A stretch of 64,000 bases of DNA from Bacteroidota bacterium (GTDB lineage: Bacteria > Bacteroidota > Bacteroidia > Flavobacteriales > Flavobacteriaceae), in NCBI GenBank assembly GCA_024279425.1, contig JAJRRO010000028.1, positions 18,697 through 82,696 of the forward strand. Direction: 5' to 3'. Numbering within the stretch: the stretch's first letter is position 1; each line of letters starts with the position of its first letter. Position numbers and translations under genes: made by a program. Of this stretch, positions 48,586 through 58,272 are shown piece by piece. The notes beneath the pieces were generated by a model. That model did not search any database and was not told the DNA's origin. It worked only from the letters and a program-made list of their open reading frames with translations.

Positions 48586-48602
48586 TGCCACAGTTATGCC
48601 AA
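48586..48602 (-). promoter_or_regulatory. Candidate sigma-54 promoter of the transporter array
   Basis: On the minus strand the site reads TTGGCATAACTGTGGCA: a -24 GG and a -12 GC separated by exactly 10 nt, close to the consensus TTGGCAC-N5-TTGCW with mismatches at two positions. The predicted +1 is near 48575, 14 nt before the tolC ATG. An NtrC-type activator is encoded divergently 160 bp away. A further TGGCAT repeat lies just downstream and is out of the correct spacing. Confidence 0.65.
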
Positions 48603-48761
48603 GATTATAGTTCGCTAATTATCAGCCACTTACATTCTAGGTTTGTTAATTATTAAGTTAGAACTGTAAAATTGTTGTACAGACAATGTTAAATATTTAG
48701 ACACTTTTTACAATGTATGGATTTCAAATTGTAGTTTTGGTGGCAGAAAACCTCATTTGCC

Positions 48762-50126
48762 ATGTTGGATGCGAAAATTTTGGTTATTGACGATAACAAG
48801 AGTGTGTTAAGTGCTTTGGAGATTCTTTTACAGTTCGAGTACAAGACGGTCGAGACCATTTCCAATCCGAATCAGATTTCCTCCTTTCCTGACTTGACCG
48901 ATTTTGATATTGTTCTTTTGGATATGAACTTTTCCGCAGGAGTCAATTCCGGGAATGAAGGCCTGTTCTGGCTCAGGGAAATATTAAAGAAGGCCCCGCA
49001 GATTTCCATTGTGATGATGACGGCCTACGGAGCGATCGACCTAGCGGTAAAAGCCCTTAAAGAAGGGGCGGCGGATTTCATATTGAAACCTTGGAACAAC
49101 GATAAGCTGTTGGCCACGGTTAAATCGGCCTATGAACTACGAAAATCCAAAAAGGAGTTCAATCGGCTTAAACAGAAAGAGCATAATCTTAAACAACATA
49201 TCAACCAGAATAAAAATTACATAATTGGTGATTCGAAAGCCTTGAGCTCTGTATTGAGTTTGGTGGGCAAGGTAGCCAAAACGGATGTTAATGTGCTTGT
49301 CACCGGAGAAAACGGAACCGGTAAAGAACTAATCGCCCGCGAACTGCATAAACTATCCCCCAGAAACAACGAAGTTTTTATTTCCGTCGATATGGGTTCT
49401 ATCTCCGAGAATCTTTTTGAAAGCGAACTGTTCGGCCATACCAAAGGATCGTTTACCGATGCCAAGGAAGACCGGGCTGGAAAATTCGAGGCGGCCAACG
49501 GTGGTACTTTATTTTTGGATGAAATTGGTAACCTTTCGCTACAGACACAGGCCAAATTGCTATCGGCCATACAGAACAGGACCATTGTCCCTGTTGGTTC
49601 GAACAAGCCTATCCCTGTTGATATTCGCTTGGTCTGTGCGACCAACGTGAATTTGGACAAAATGGTATCTGAGGGACTTTTTCGGGAAGATCTGTTATAT
49701 CGGATAAATACCATACGTGTTCAAGCCCCCCCCTTGCGTGAAAGAGGGGAAGATGTATTGGTATTGGCGGACTTTTATCTAAAAAAGTTTACTTCCAAAT
49801 ATGGAAAACAGGGTCAACGCATCAATCAAGCCGCTCAAGAAAAATTGATGTCCTACAATTGGCCGGGAAATGTAAGGGAGTTACTGCACGCTATTGAACG
49901 TGCTGTTATCCTTTCCGAAGGAAGTGTACTGAAACCAGAAGATTTTCTGTTGGGCGTAAATTCATCCATATCAGTTGATTCCGGTCCGGAAACACTGGAA
50001 GAAATGAATATGTTGATGATTACAAATGCCTTGAACCAAAACAATGGAAATTATAGTGCCGCCGCGGAGCAATTGGGCATTTCTAGACAGACCTTATACA
50101 ACAGGTTGAAGAAAATAGGGAAATAA
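48762..50126 (+). CDS. NtrC-family sigma-54-dependent response regulator
   Basis: 454 residues in three parts. The receiver domain (1-120) has acidic Asp10/Asp11, phosphoacceptor Asp54 and a late KPW lysine. The AAA+ domain (about 150-390) has Walker A GENGTGKE and Walker B GGTLFLDEIGN. A Fis-type helix-turn-helix ends the protein (AAAEQLGISRQTLYNRLKK). The loop that contacts sigma-54 reads GSFTDA in place of GAFTGA. It should activate transcription from -24/-12 promoters, and the nearest candidate is that of the divergent tolC-led array. The histidine kinase gene overlaps its stop codon by one base. Confidence 0.93.
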   Translation: MLDAKILVIDDNKSVLSALEILLQFEYKTVETISNPNQISSFPDLTDFDIVLLDMNFSAGVNSGNEGLFWLREILKKAPQISIVMMTAYGAIDLAVKALKEGAADFILKPWNNDKLLATVKSAYELRKSKKEFNRLKQKEHNLKQHINQNKNYIIGDSKALSSVLSLVGKVAKTDVNVLVTGENGTGKELIARELHKLSPRNNEVFISVDMGSISENLFESELFGHTKGSFTDAKEDRAGKFEAANGGTLFLDEIGNLSLQTQAKLLSAIQNRTIVPVGSNKPIPVDIRLVCATNVNLDKMVSEGLFREDLLYRINTIRVQAPPLRERGEDVLVLADFYLKKFTSKYGKQGQRINQAAQEKLMSYNWPGNVRELLHAIERAVILSEGSVLKPEDFLLGVNSSISVDSGPETLEEMNMLMITNALNQNNGNYSAAAEQLGISRQTLYNRLKKIGK

Positions 50127-51472
50127 TGGTAAGCCGACACATCTATTTACAGCTGATTTTTCGAAATATAATGATTTTTGCCACTGCCTTGGCTGTAGGT
50201 TATTTTTTTTTCAATGATCAATATATTCTAGCGGGATTGAGTTTTGTACTTCTAATATTTCTGACCGTTTTTCTCATTCATTATGTCAATCAGACCAATC
50301 GAAAAATCGCCTATTTTTTCGATGCTATCAAGAATGAGGATTTTACATTACGCTTTCCTGAAAAATTAAGTGTAAAATCTTTGGAAGAACTAAATCATAG
50401 CCTGAACACACTCAATGCGATGATTCAGGACATCCACATAAAGAAACAGGCACAGGAGCAATATTATCAAGAGATTCTTAAACAGGCCGATATCGGATTA
50501 TTCACTGTAAACCAGAAAGGACATATTCTTTATGCCAACCCTACTGTACAGCGACTCTTGAATTACAGTCCTTTGAACCACATCAAGCAACTCAATCAGG
50601 TCGATGAAGACCTCTATAAACTGTTCGAAGATCTAAAGCCTTTCGATAGCCGGATTTTTCAATTGCAAAACGAGCGTGAAAAAACACAACTAGCCTTAAA
50701 ATCGACTTCAATAATCATCGATGACCAATTGTTGTTACTGGTAGTCGTTCAGGATATTCATAAGGAACTTGACGAAAAGGAAACAGACTCTTGGGTAAAG
50801 CTTATCCGTGTCCTTACCCACGAAATCATGAATACGATAACACCTATTACTTCCATATCGGAATCTATCTTAAAATATTTCAAGTCCGCTAGTGGAAAAT
50901 CGACTGTCGAATTGAGCGAAGATCATATTCGAAGTGCGGTCAAAGGGTTGGAAGTGATTAAGGAGCAGGGAGGTGATTTGATGAAGTTCGTACAATCATA
51001 CCGAAGTTTTCTCAGTTTACCGAAGCCGGATAAGGCTTTGGTGTCAGTACAGCGTCTTTTAGATAGGGTGAAAGTCTTGATGAATCAAGAAAATCTAAAT
51101 GGGGATATCGTTTTTGAGGTAATTGCCGAACCTAAAGATTTGGAACTCTTCATAGATGAAAAACTAATTTCACAAATCTTGGTCAACCTTAGTAAGAATG
51201 CATTACAGTCATTAAATGGACAGGAAAACGGAAGTGTCAAAATTAGAGCGGGCAGCAATAGTAATGGAAAAAAATATATTCAGGTAACGGACAATGGGCC
51301 TGGAATTCCGCCAGACCTGATCGACCAAATTTTCGTTCCTTTTTTTACAACTAAAAATATAGGAACAGGTATTGGCCTTAGTCTTTCCAAACAGATTATG
51401 CACCTGCACGGAGGGACGATGAAGGTGCATTCTGTATCTTTTGAGGAGACTTCGTTTGTTTTGTTGTTTTGA
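50126..51472 (+). CDS. Membrane histidine kinase, partner of the NtrC-type regulator
   Basis: 448 residues. The ATG overlaps the TAA of the regulator gene by one base, so the two are translationally coupled. Two adjacent N-terminal helices (about 10-55) have almost no periplasmic loop, which suggests sensing within the membrane. A PAS-like segment (about 110-200) and a NtrB-type core follow: H-box LTHEIMNTITPI, N-box NLSKNALQSL, and the DNGPGIP, FFTTK and GTGIGLSLSKQI boxes. It probably senses envelope or membrane stress and controls the array; the signal is unknown. Confidence 0.92.
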   Translation: MVSRHIYLQLIFRNIMIFATALAVGYFFFNDQYILAGLSFVLLIFLTVFLIHYVNQTNRKIAYFFDAIKNEDFTLRFPEKLSVKSLEELNHSLNTLNAMIQDIHIKKQAQEQYYQEILKQADIGLFTVNQKGHILYANPTVQRLLNYSPLNHIKQLNQVDEDLYKLFEDLKPFDSRIFQLQNEREKTQLALKSTSIIIDDQLLLLVVVQDIHKELDEKETDSWVKLIRVLTHEIMNTITPITSISESILKYFKSASGKSTVELSEDHIRSAVKGLEVIKEQGGDLMKFVQSYRSFLSLPKPDKALVSVQRLLDRVKVLMNQENLNGDIVFEVIAEPKDLELFIDEKLISQILVNLSKNALQSLNGQENGSVKIRAGSNSNGKKYIQVTDNGPGIPPDLIDQIFVPFFTTKNIGTGIGLSLSKQIMHLHGGTMKVHSVSFEETSFVLLF

Positions 51473-51484
51473 AGCGTCCATAAA

Positions 51485-51513
51485 AGAATACTATTTTGGG
51501 ACAAAAGTATTCT
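51485..51513 (+). terminator. Hairpin after the histidine kinase gene
   Basis: AGAATACT at 51485-51492 pairs with AGTATTCT at 51506-51513, starting 13 nt past the kinase stop. The loop is 13 nt and no strong U-run follows, so it is a plausible but weak terminator. The rest of the 51473-51925 gap is AT-rich, with one copy of the dispersed CATAAAACG-type repeat near 51732-51757 and a small GCCTG/CAGGC hairpin near 51892. Confidence 0.45.
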
Positions 51514-51925
51514 GAAAAATCATCCCCACTCCCATTCTACCTTCCATTTTTTTGTGGATTAGATTAAACTCACCCATAATTGAACTTTCCAAAAACCCCA
51601 GTTAGTTTACTTATAAGGGTCGTTTAAATATACCCTGTATGTCCTGTAAAAGGTGAATTAACGAGACTACTAAAAGAGACCACGTTTGGGGCACTCAAAA
51701 AAAAGATTCTGTGATTTAGAAAAGTGGTTTCGTAAAACGGCCCTTTTATGGGACTCCAATAATGGAAACAAACAGCCCGTATAAATTGGTTATGATTATT
51801 AACTATATTCGCTTGTTATACTCAATTGCTTTTAGCGAAAAAAATAAAAAAATTACAGTAACGTTTTAAAACAGGAAAGCCTTACCGTTTTAGCCTGAAC
51901 AGGCAGGTTTTGTAACCTTTGCAAA

Positions 51926-52393
51926 CTATAGCCCATGATGCCTACGAATATGCTTTATTAGACCATCCTTATTGAACTCAAGTGATATTATGTTGGTACT
52001 GGTAAATTCGACTATTTTATCCATATGGAAAGGTTTAACCTTTGCGTGTTCAGTGTACTTAACAAACACCACATTGTGTCCAATCATCAACTGGTCAATA
52101 TTGATGTCGCTGAAATAGACTTTATTTGCTAGCTTCGCAATCATGCCTTTACGGAGTTCTTCCTTACTGGTTATGGTTACATTAAATTTAATGTGCTCAT
52201 CCACAAATTCATCAGCTAAAAATGAAATGTAATTGTCAATATCGACAATGGTAGCGTTTGATTGTTCACGGTCATTTTTCGCGTTGATAAAGGCTTCTGC
52301 TTTCTGTTTCAACTCAGCTTCGGATAACTGATCGCTAGCTGTCGAGAAAGTTGAAATACACGCTAAAACAATCATAAAAATTAAATTTCCCAT
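51926..52393 (-). CDS. Secreted NTF2/SnoaL-like protein
   Basis: 155 residues from the ATG at 52393; the upstream start at 52435 would put 14 extra residues before the signal peptide (NLIFMIVLACISTFSTA). After cleavage the protein has the cone-shaped alpha+beta pattern of the NTF2-like fold: N-terminal helices with IDNYISFLADEFVDEH, then paired strands ending VEFTSTNIISLEFNKDG. There is no catalytic signature. It stands alone between two noncoding stretches and converges with the kinase gene. Confidence 0.65.
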   Translation of the reverse strand: MGNLIFMIVLACISTFSTASDQLSEAELKQKAEAFINAKNDREQSNATIVDIDNYISFLADEFVDEHIKFNVTITSKEELRKGMIAKLANKVYFSDINIDQLMIGHNVVFVKYTEHAKVKPFHMDKIVEFTSTNIISLEFNKDGLIKHIRRHHGL

Positions 52394-53535
52394 GGATACC
52401 AATTTAGTTTGTCTAACTACTACATAGACCGACATTGTCGTCTATCACTCATTGGACTTTTATTAATAAAAATATTCAGTAAAATGTAAAAATATAGATT
52501 GCATAAACACTGTAAAAGAAACAAGAACTTTAGAATTCTGATTACAAAAAACATTAATTTTTTGTTAAATATTTTTCAAGAAATGACAAATTCAAAACTG
52601 TTGGATATTATCGAGGAACAAATATTATTATGCTATTTTAGTAATAGAATAGTCAAAGAATTATTAGGACACAATGATCTATGAACAACAATGATTTCCC
52701 CCCATATACTAAACAGAAATGAGCTTAAAATTAAACGCCCTCTCGACAAATAAATAATTAAGAAATAGAAAAGCAAAAGGGTACAACATTGAATACATTT
52801 AATTAGAATAAAAATGTCAATTTCAAAGTGATTATATGCAATCAAGAACAAAGTTTTTGACTTCGCCCCCTTACTAAACTTATGCTAAACGTTAAATCGT
52901 TACTCTCTAAAAGTCCCATAAAACGAACCTTTTTCGGGACATCAAATTTTTTCTTCAGCGAGTTCTGTCAAACGGCCGTTTTATGGAACGAGAATTAGCC
53001 CGATGAAAAACTATTCCTAAAGTGTATGGCAATACAATTGTATTAAACACACATCAACCATTATCTTCAAGGTTGAATTTAAGTTTTTTAAAAACACAAA
53101 TTAATGTGAAAGCTCTTCCAATAACCCAACAGTTTAATTAAATTACATTTTTAAGATGGACAAAAATCTAGGGTATTCATAAAACAAAAACCGGTAAACT
53201 TCTCTTTCATAGAAATCCAAAAATGGAATCTTAAGTATTGGATGCACCTAATCTTAAATATTAAGTGTAACATTATTTTAAGGTCGTCCAATGCCAATCG
53301 GCAATTTAATGAAATGTAAATTTTTTCTTTATATCTTTAAATTGGATATGTATGACCATAGGTACTTTTTATAGAATCCTCCCTGAAATTAAGGTAGCAC
53401 CTAAAAGCCAATACGTTTTGAAATAAGGCCTTTGTCAAGAAAGAATACAACTTTAATATATAGACTTTTATTTAAAATGAGATAGTATTTTTCTCTATAC
53501 ACACAAAAAGTTGACGCTAATAAAATTTATGCTCA
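52394..53535. other. 1.1-kb AT-rich noncoding stretch
   Basis: Only short frames occur here. One of 33 codons (52583-52684) has no recognisable family. The stretch contains a dispersed inverted repeat (52916-52986), a 14-bp palindrome AATACAATTGTATT (53031-53044) and, presumably near its right end, the promoter of the TonB-receptor operon. I see no tRNA-like or riboswitch-like fold. Confidence 0.5.
52916..52986. repeat. Dispersed inverted repeat, CCATAAAACG family
   Basis: CCATAAAACG at 52916-52925 and its exact reverse complement at 52977-52986 flank 51 bp. Related copies occur at 51732-51757 (partial), 61984-62005 (both arms close together) and 62373-62382 (one arm). Most copies sit next to GTCCC or GGGAC. 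All are in noncoding DNA. Confidence 0.55.
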
Positions 53536-54279
53536 ATGAAAATTATAACGTTTTCTATTATTTGCATATTTATTCTGTTCGTTTCGTCAAAAATAAACGG
53601 TCAAGTAGATAGGGCATTGGATTCAACTTATATCTGGTTCGACAATATCATCGGACAGACAAATTCAGGAATCTTTAAAGGCGTGGCTTATGATGAGTCT
53701 TTTAACGTAATAAATGAAAGGCATCAATTTTTTAAAGATTCGGATTTTCTTTTGGGCTCGATGATTTATGATCGGCAGCCCTATTTTGAATTGGAGCTAA
53801 AATATGATGTATATCATGACAATCTTTTGATAAGAAATGAAGATATGATGGCCTTGTCCGTGATGATATTTGATAAGGACAAGATAACCGATTTTAACAT
53901 TGACGGACATAAGTTCGAGAATTTAAGTTTGGCTAAGACAAAGGTCAGGTTATCCGGTTTTTTCGAGGTCTTGTTAAAAACAGATTCCATTGCATTGTAC
54001 AAAAAGTATCAAAATAAATTATTTACGAGAACAGATGAAAAAATTGCCTATCATGAGTTTAAGGAAATGCATGTATACTATATACATTATGATAATAAAT
54101 ATTACAAGCTGAAAAATGCCAAAGACCTAAATGCAATTTTCCCCAAACTTAAAAATGCACTAAAGGACATTCGTAGTCTCCACGAATCTATGCGAAAATC
54201 GGATTCCGACACCTATATGAAATCTATTTTGACTGACTTAGTAAGCATTCTTTCAACAAATGCCATACACGGATTATGA
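53536..54279 (+). CDS. Unrecognised secreted protein at the head of the TonB-receptor operon
   Basis: 247 residues with a Sec signal peptide (cleavage near 22). The mature part is mixed alpha/beta with no domain I can name; it is rich in charged residues and Tyr (HEFKEMHVYYIHYDNKYYKL). The last four bases overlap the receptor gene start (ATGA), which indicates translational coupling and suggests that the protein works with the receptor, perhaps as a periplasmic or surface partner. Position is similar to that of FecR-type proteins, but no FecR or anti-sigma motif is visible. Confidence 0.7.
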   Translation: MKIITFSIICIFILFVSSKINGQVDRALDSTYIWFDNIIGQTNSGIFKGVAYDESFNVINERHQFFKDSDFLLGSMIYDRQPYFELELKYDVYHDNLLIRNEDMMALSVMIFDKDKITDFNIDGHKFENLSLAKTKVRLSGFFEVLLKTDSIALYKKYQNKLFTRTDEKIAYHEFKEMHVYYIHYDNKYYKLKNAKDLNAIFPKLKNALKDIRSLHESMRKSDSDTYMKSILTDLVSILSTNAIHGL

Positions 54280-57038
54280 GAATTGTCTTGACCATAGTCC
54301 TTTTATTACTCGTCAAATCTATGTTTGGTCAAGAGAAGGAAGCTCCGATATCCCTGGAAATCAAAAACAAACCAATCAAAGATATATTGGAGGTAATCGA
54401 ACAAAAGAGCGATTATAGGTTTTACTATGCCGAACAATGGTTGGACAGTACTGCGATTAGTAAGGCCTATAAAAATGTACCAGTAGAAGATATTCTAAAG
54501 GATTTGTTCAATGATACGGCAATCAATTTCTTTATTTCTTGGGATAATCGCATAGTTCTAACCCAAAATAATAGCATCTATGGTTATTTGCCAGAGGGTT
54601 TCCTAGAGCAACCAAATACAGAAAAAGACGAAGAAACTTTATCAGAAGATATTGCGTCGGTACCAATATTTTACGGAAAGCGGAAAAATGATCCGAATGC
54701 TGTTGTTCAAACGGTACGAATTGGTAAAGAAAGGAAGGATAGAAGAGAAAGACGGTTTGTACTTTCCGGTTATGTGACCAATGTCAGATCCGAAAACCCC
54801 TTACCAGATGTGGCAATTATGGTAAAAGCACTGAATCTCGGAGCAATAACCAATGATAAAGGTTTTTATGAAATCGAACTGCCATCCGGATTGAGCTTGG
54901 TCGAGATTAGTTCAATGGGTTTGGCAAATTCTAAAAAAAATGTAATTATTTATAACAATGGTAGTCTTGACTTTAGGCTGGAAGAAAGTTTGGAGCAATT
55001 AGATGAAGTGGTGGTTCAGGCGGATGCAACACGAAACATTGAAGATGCCTCAACGGGTAACACAAGAATAGGCTCGGAAGCCTCAAAAAATATCCCGCTG
55101 GTACTAGGCGAGCGCGACGTGTTAAAAATTGCGACTACCCTACCAGGAGTAACTACTGCTGGAGAAGGTTCATCGGGTTTTAATGTCAGAGGGGGCAAAA
55201 CTGACCAAAACCTCATACTGTTGGACAATGCGGTTATTTATAATCCATCACACTTCTTCGGATTTTTTCAGGCCTTCAATCCTTTTGCTGTAAGCAATCT
55301 AAACATTTATAAGGGAAGTATTCCAGCGGAGTTTGGGGGTAGATTGTCCTCGGTTTTTGATATTAACACTAAAGATGCCAGCAATAAAATCTTTAAAGGG
55401 GAAGTGTCTGTAGGCCCGGTAACCGCGAATGCTGTTGTTGAAGTACCGATAGTTAAAGATAAGGCAGGTCTGCTGGTAGGTGCCAGAGGAGCCTATTCAG
55501 ATTGGGTATTAAAGGCATTGGACAATGAAAACTTAAATGACAGTCAAGCTTCTTTTTATGACCTCATAGCGAAGTATAATCATAAAATTAATGATAACAA
55601 TGAAGTAAGGGCGACGGGGTATTACAGTAGGGATATATTCAGCATCACATCGGATTCGCTTTTCGATTATAGCAATCGACTACTTTCTTTGAAATGGAAC
55701 CGTAAACTGAATGAAAAAAACACTGGAAGCCTTACCCTGAATAATAGTCAATATAAGTTCAATATTGATTTTGATGGTAGTTTAAATAGAAACTTTCAAC
55801 AGAGCTTTCAAATTAATGAGACCGAGTTAAAAGCTCAATTTCGCTATTCTTTAAACGAATCGCACAAACTTGATTATGGTATATCGGGTAAGTTGTACTC
55901 GGTACTTCCTGGTGAAATATCGCCCAAAAGTTCGAATGATATTGTAATTCCATTAGCTGTCCCAAAAGAAAGGGCGTTGGAGTCTGCCCTTTTTGTTTCC
56001 GACAATTTTAAGGTCAGTGAAAAATTACAGTTAGATTTAGGGCTGCGCTATTCATTTTATGGAGCCATGGGACCATCGGTTCAACGGGAATATGCTGAAG
56101 GATTTCCTAAATCAGGAACTAGTGTTATTGATACTAAAACATTCGGCAACAACAAAATTTATGAGACTTATGGTGGCCCGGAAGTTCGATTCTCTGGAAG
56201 ATATTTATTGAACGATAGTCTTTCAATAAAAGCGAGTTTTAACAATGCCTACCAATTTATCCATACGCTATCAAACAATACGACCGTATCCCCTGTTGAT
56301 ACATGGAAGCTTTCAGATCGTAATATTAAACCACAACAGGCCAACCAATTTTCCTTGGGTATCTATAAAAATAGTCGGAATTACGAGATTAGTCTCGAGG
56401 GTTTTTACAAAAGACAAAACAACATTGTAGATTTTAAAACGGGCGCTCAACTGCTCTTGAATGAAAATATTGAGACCGAAGTACTACAGGATAAGGGCAA
56501 GGCCTATGGCGTAGAATTATTGATTAGAAAGAATATCGGTAAATTAAACGGATGGCTGGGCTATACCTATTCAAGATCTTTCTTTAAACTCGATAGTGAA
56601 TTTCCTCAGGAACGAGTAAACGAGGGTGAATTCTTCCCATCTAACTTCGATAAGCCCCATGATGTCAGCATGGTACTGAATTATAAGTTTACGAGACGAT
56701 TTAGTTTCTCTGGTAATTTTGTATATCAAACCGGACGGCCGGTTACTTTTCCTGTAGGAAACTATGAGTTTAATGGGAACGAATTCGTATTGTACAGTGA
56801 TCGGAACCAATTCAGGATTCCTGATTATTATCGTTTGGATCTAGCTTTCAATATCGAGGGGAATCATAAAATAAAGAAATTTGCACATAGCTTTTGGAGT
56901 ATTTCCGTATACAATGTTTTGGGAAGGAATAATCCATATTCCGTGTTTTTCGTTTCCCAAGATGGGGAAATAAAAGCCTTACAAAGCTCAATTTTTGCCA
57001 TACCGATACCCTCAATAACCTATAATTTTAAATTTTAA
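54276..57038 (+). CDS. TonB-dependent receptor with STN and carboxypeptidase-regulatory-like domains
   Basis: 920 residues with a signal peptide (1-18). An STN (secretin/TonB short N-terminal) domain spans about 25-105 (LEIKNKPIKDILEVIEQKSD), followed by a linker, a CarboxypepD_reg-like beta-sandwich (about 165-245), a plug (about 265-370, with GFNVRGGKTDQNLILLDNA), and a beta-barrel to the C-terminal Phe (ITYNFKF). The STN domain usually signals to an anti-sigma factor, yet no sigma/anti-sigma pair is adjacent. It lacks a SusD partner and is followed by DUF4249 instead. The ligand is unknown. Confidence 0.92.
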   Translation: MRIVLTIVLLLLVKSMFGQEKEAPISLEIKNKPIKDILEVIEQKSDYRFYYAEQWLDSTAISKAYKNVPVEDILKDLFNDTAINFFISWDNRIVLTQNNSIYGYLPEGFLEQPNTEKDEETLSEDIASVPIFYGKRKNDPNAVVQTVRIGKERKDRRERRFVLSGYVTNVRSENPLPDVAIMVKALNLGAITNDKGFYEIELPSGLSLVEISSMGLANSKKNVIIYNNGSLDFRLEESLEQLDEVVVQADATRNIEDASTGNTRIGSEASKNIPLVLGERDVLKIATTLPGVTTAGEGSSGFNVRGGKTDQNLILLDNAVIYNPSHFFGFFQAFNPFAVSNLNIYKGSIPAEFGGRLSSVFDINTKDASNKIFKGEVSVGPVTANAVVEVPIVKDKAGLLVGARGAYSDWVLKALDNENLNDSQASFYDLIAKYNHKINDNNEVRATGYYSRDIFSITSDSLFDYSNRLLSLKWNRKLNEKNTGSLTLNNSQYKFNIDFDGSLNRNFQQSFQINETELKAQFRYSLNESHKLDYGISGKLYSVLPGEISPKSSNDIVIPLAVPKERALESALFVSDNFKVSEKLQLDLGLRYSFYGAMGPSVQREYAEGFPKSGTSVIDTKTFGNNKIYETYGGPEVRFSGRYLLNDSLSIKASFNNAYQFIHTLSNNTTVSPVDTWKLSDRNIKPQQANQFSLGIYKNSRNYEISLEGFYKRQNNIVDFKTGAQLLLNENIETEVLQDKGKAYGVELLIRKNIGKLNGWLGYTYSRSFFKLDSEFPQERVNEGEFFPSNFDKPHDVSMVLNYKFTRRFSFSGNFVYQTGRPVTFPVGNYEFNGNEFVLYSDRNQFRIPDYYRLDLAFNIEGNHKIKKFAHSFWSISVYNVLGRNNPYSVFFVSQDGEIKALQSSIFAIPIPSITYNFKF

Positions 57039-57073
57039 AGGCATCATTATTTTTAAACTTTCGATATCGCTCA

Positions 57074-58261
57074 ATGTATTTTTTAAACGAACAAATTAGG
57101 AAACTTTTCATAAATTATCTGGTCATTGTATTGTTATTTGCAGTATATAGCTGTACCGAACCTTATGAAGGTTCGGTAGAAGGTTTTGAAGTTGTCTTAG
57201 TGGTAAATGCGATAATCACTAACGAAAACAAGAAACAAGAAATACGCTTAACTAAATCCTATCGATTTGAGGAGAACGGGCCCACAGCCGAAGAAAACGC
57301 AATCGTTAGCATAAGTGATGGTGAAGGGCAACAAATTGCTTTCGAAGAGATAGAGCCCGGCAAGTACGTTACAATGACCGAATTTGCTGCAACGATGAAC
57401 AGAACTTATAGCCTGTCCATTACTACTGAAAACGGAAGATCATACCGTTCTGATACCATGCAGTTGCCCAAAGCTTCGACTACTATTGATGAAGTGTTTG
57501 CTGAACGTACCGTGGACCATGACGGTGTTGAAGGCATAGCTATTTCCATAGACACTTTCGATCCCTCGCGAGGGTCAAACTATTATCGATATGAGTATAT
57601 CGAAACTTATAAGATAATCGCCCCTTTATGGAGTCCTGAAGATGTGGTACTAGTTATTCAACTTTCAACAGGCCCAGAATTTAATACTATATTAAGAGAG
57701 CGTGAAGAACACATATGTTACGGTAACGACCAGGCAAAAACCATAAATGTAGTGAATACAGTAAACCTAAGCGAGGATAGGTTAGATCGTTACATCGTTC
57801 GGTTTATTAAGCGTGACAATTATATCTTATCACACAGGTATAGCATTTTAGTCCGGCAATATGTGGAAAGTCCTGAGGCATTTGCTTATTATGAAGTATT
57901 GAAGGGGTTGACACAATCTTCCACGGATGTGTTTTCTGAAGACCAACCAGGCTTTTTAGCAGGTAATATTTTTTCTCTGGATGACCCAAATGAGAATGTA
58001 GTTGGATTTTTCGAGGTGGCCGCGGTAGCTGAAAAGCGCCTTTTCCTCAGTTATGAGGATTTTTTTCCAGGAGAGGAGTTGCCGCCATTTATACAAAATT
58101 GTATGCTTACTGTGCTAGGGGGCAACGATTTGGCCGATGCAATAAAAAATGGAACCATTGTTTACTTCGATAGTAATGGCGGAATAAGAACTACTTCCCG
58201 GGCGTGTGGGGATTGTACCGCTCTGGGGAGCAATAAAGTACCTGATTTTTGGGTGGAATAA
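57074..58261 (+). CDS. DUF4249 lipoprotein
   Basis: 395 residues with a lipoprotein signal (LLFAVYSC, Cys near 27). The first half is beta-rich with a CARDB/Ig-like opening (VVLVVNAIITNENKKQEIRL). Paired Cys residues near the C-terminus (CGDCTALG) and Cys218 may be structural. DUF4249 genes regularly follow STN-type TonB receptors in Bacteroidota, as here with a 35-nt gap, so the protein is likely the surface-exposed partner of the receptor. Confidence 0.85.
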   Translation: MYFLNEQIRKLFINYLVIVLLFAVYSCTEPYEGSVEGFEVVLVVNAIITNENKKQEIRLTKSYRFEENGPTAEENAIVSISDGEGQQIAFEEIEPGKYVTMTEFAATMNRTYSLSITTENGRSYRSDTMQLPKASTTIDEVFAERTVDHDGVEGIAISIDTFDPSRGSNYYRYEYIETYKIIAPLWSPEDVVLVIQLSTGPEFNTILREREEHICYGNDQAKTINVVNTVNLSEDRLDRYIVRFIKRDNYILSHRYSILVRQYVESPEAFAYYEVLKGLTQSSTDVFSEDQPGFLAGNIFSLDDPNENVVGFFEVAAVAEKRLFLSYEDFFPGEELPPFIQNCMLTVLGGNDLADAIKNGTIVYFDSNGGIRTTSRACGDCTALGSNKVPDFWVE

Positions 58262-58272
58262 ATTGATTTGAT

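Noticed and set aside
52583..52684. 33-codon plus-strand frame
   Set aside because: Too short and without any recognised motif; the region shows no other sign of coding.
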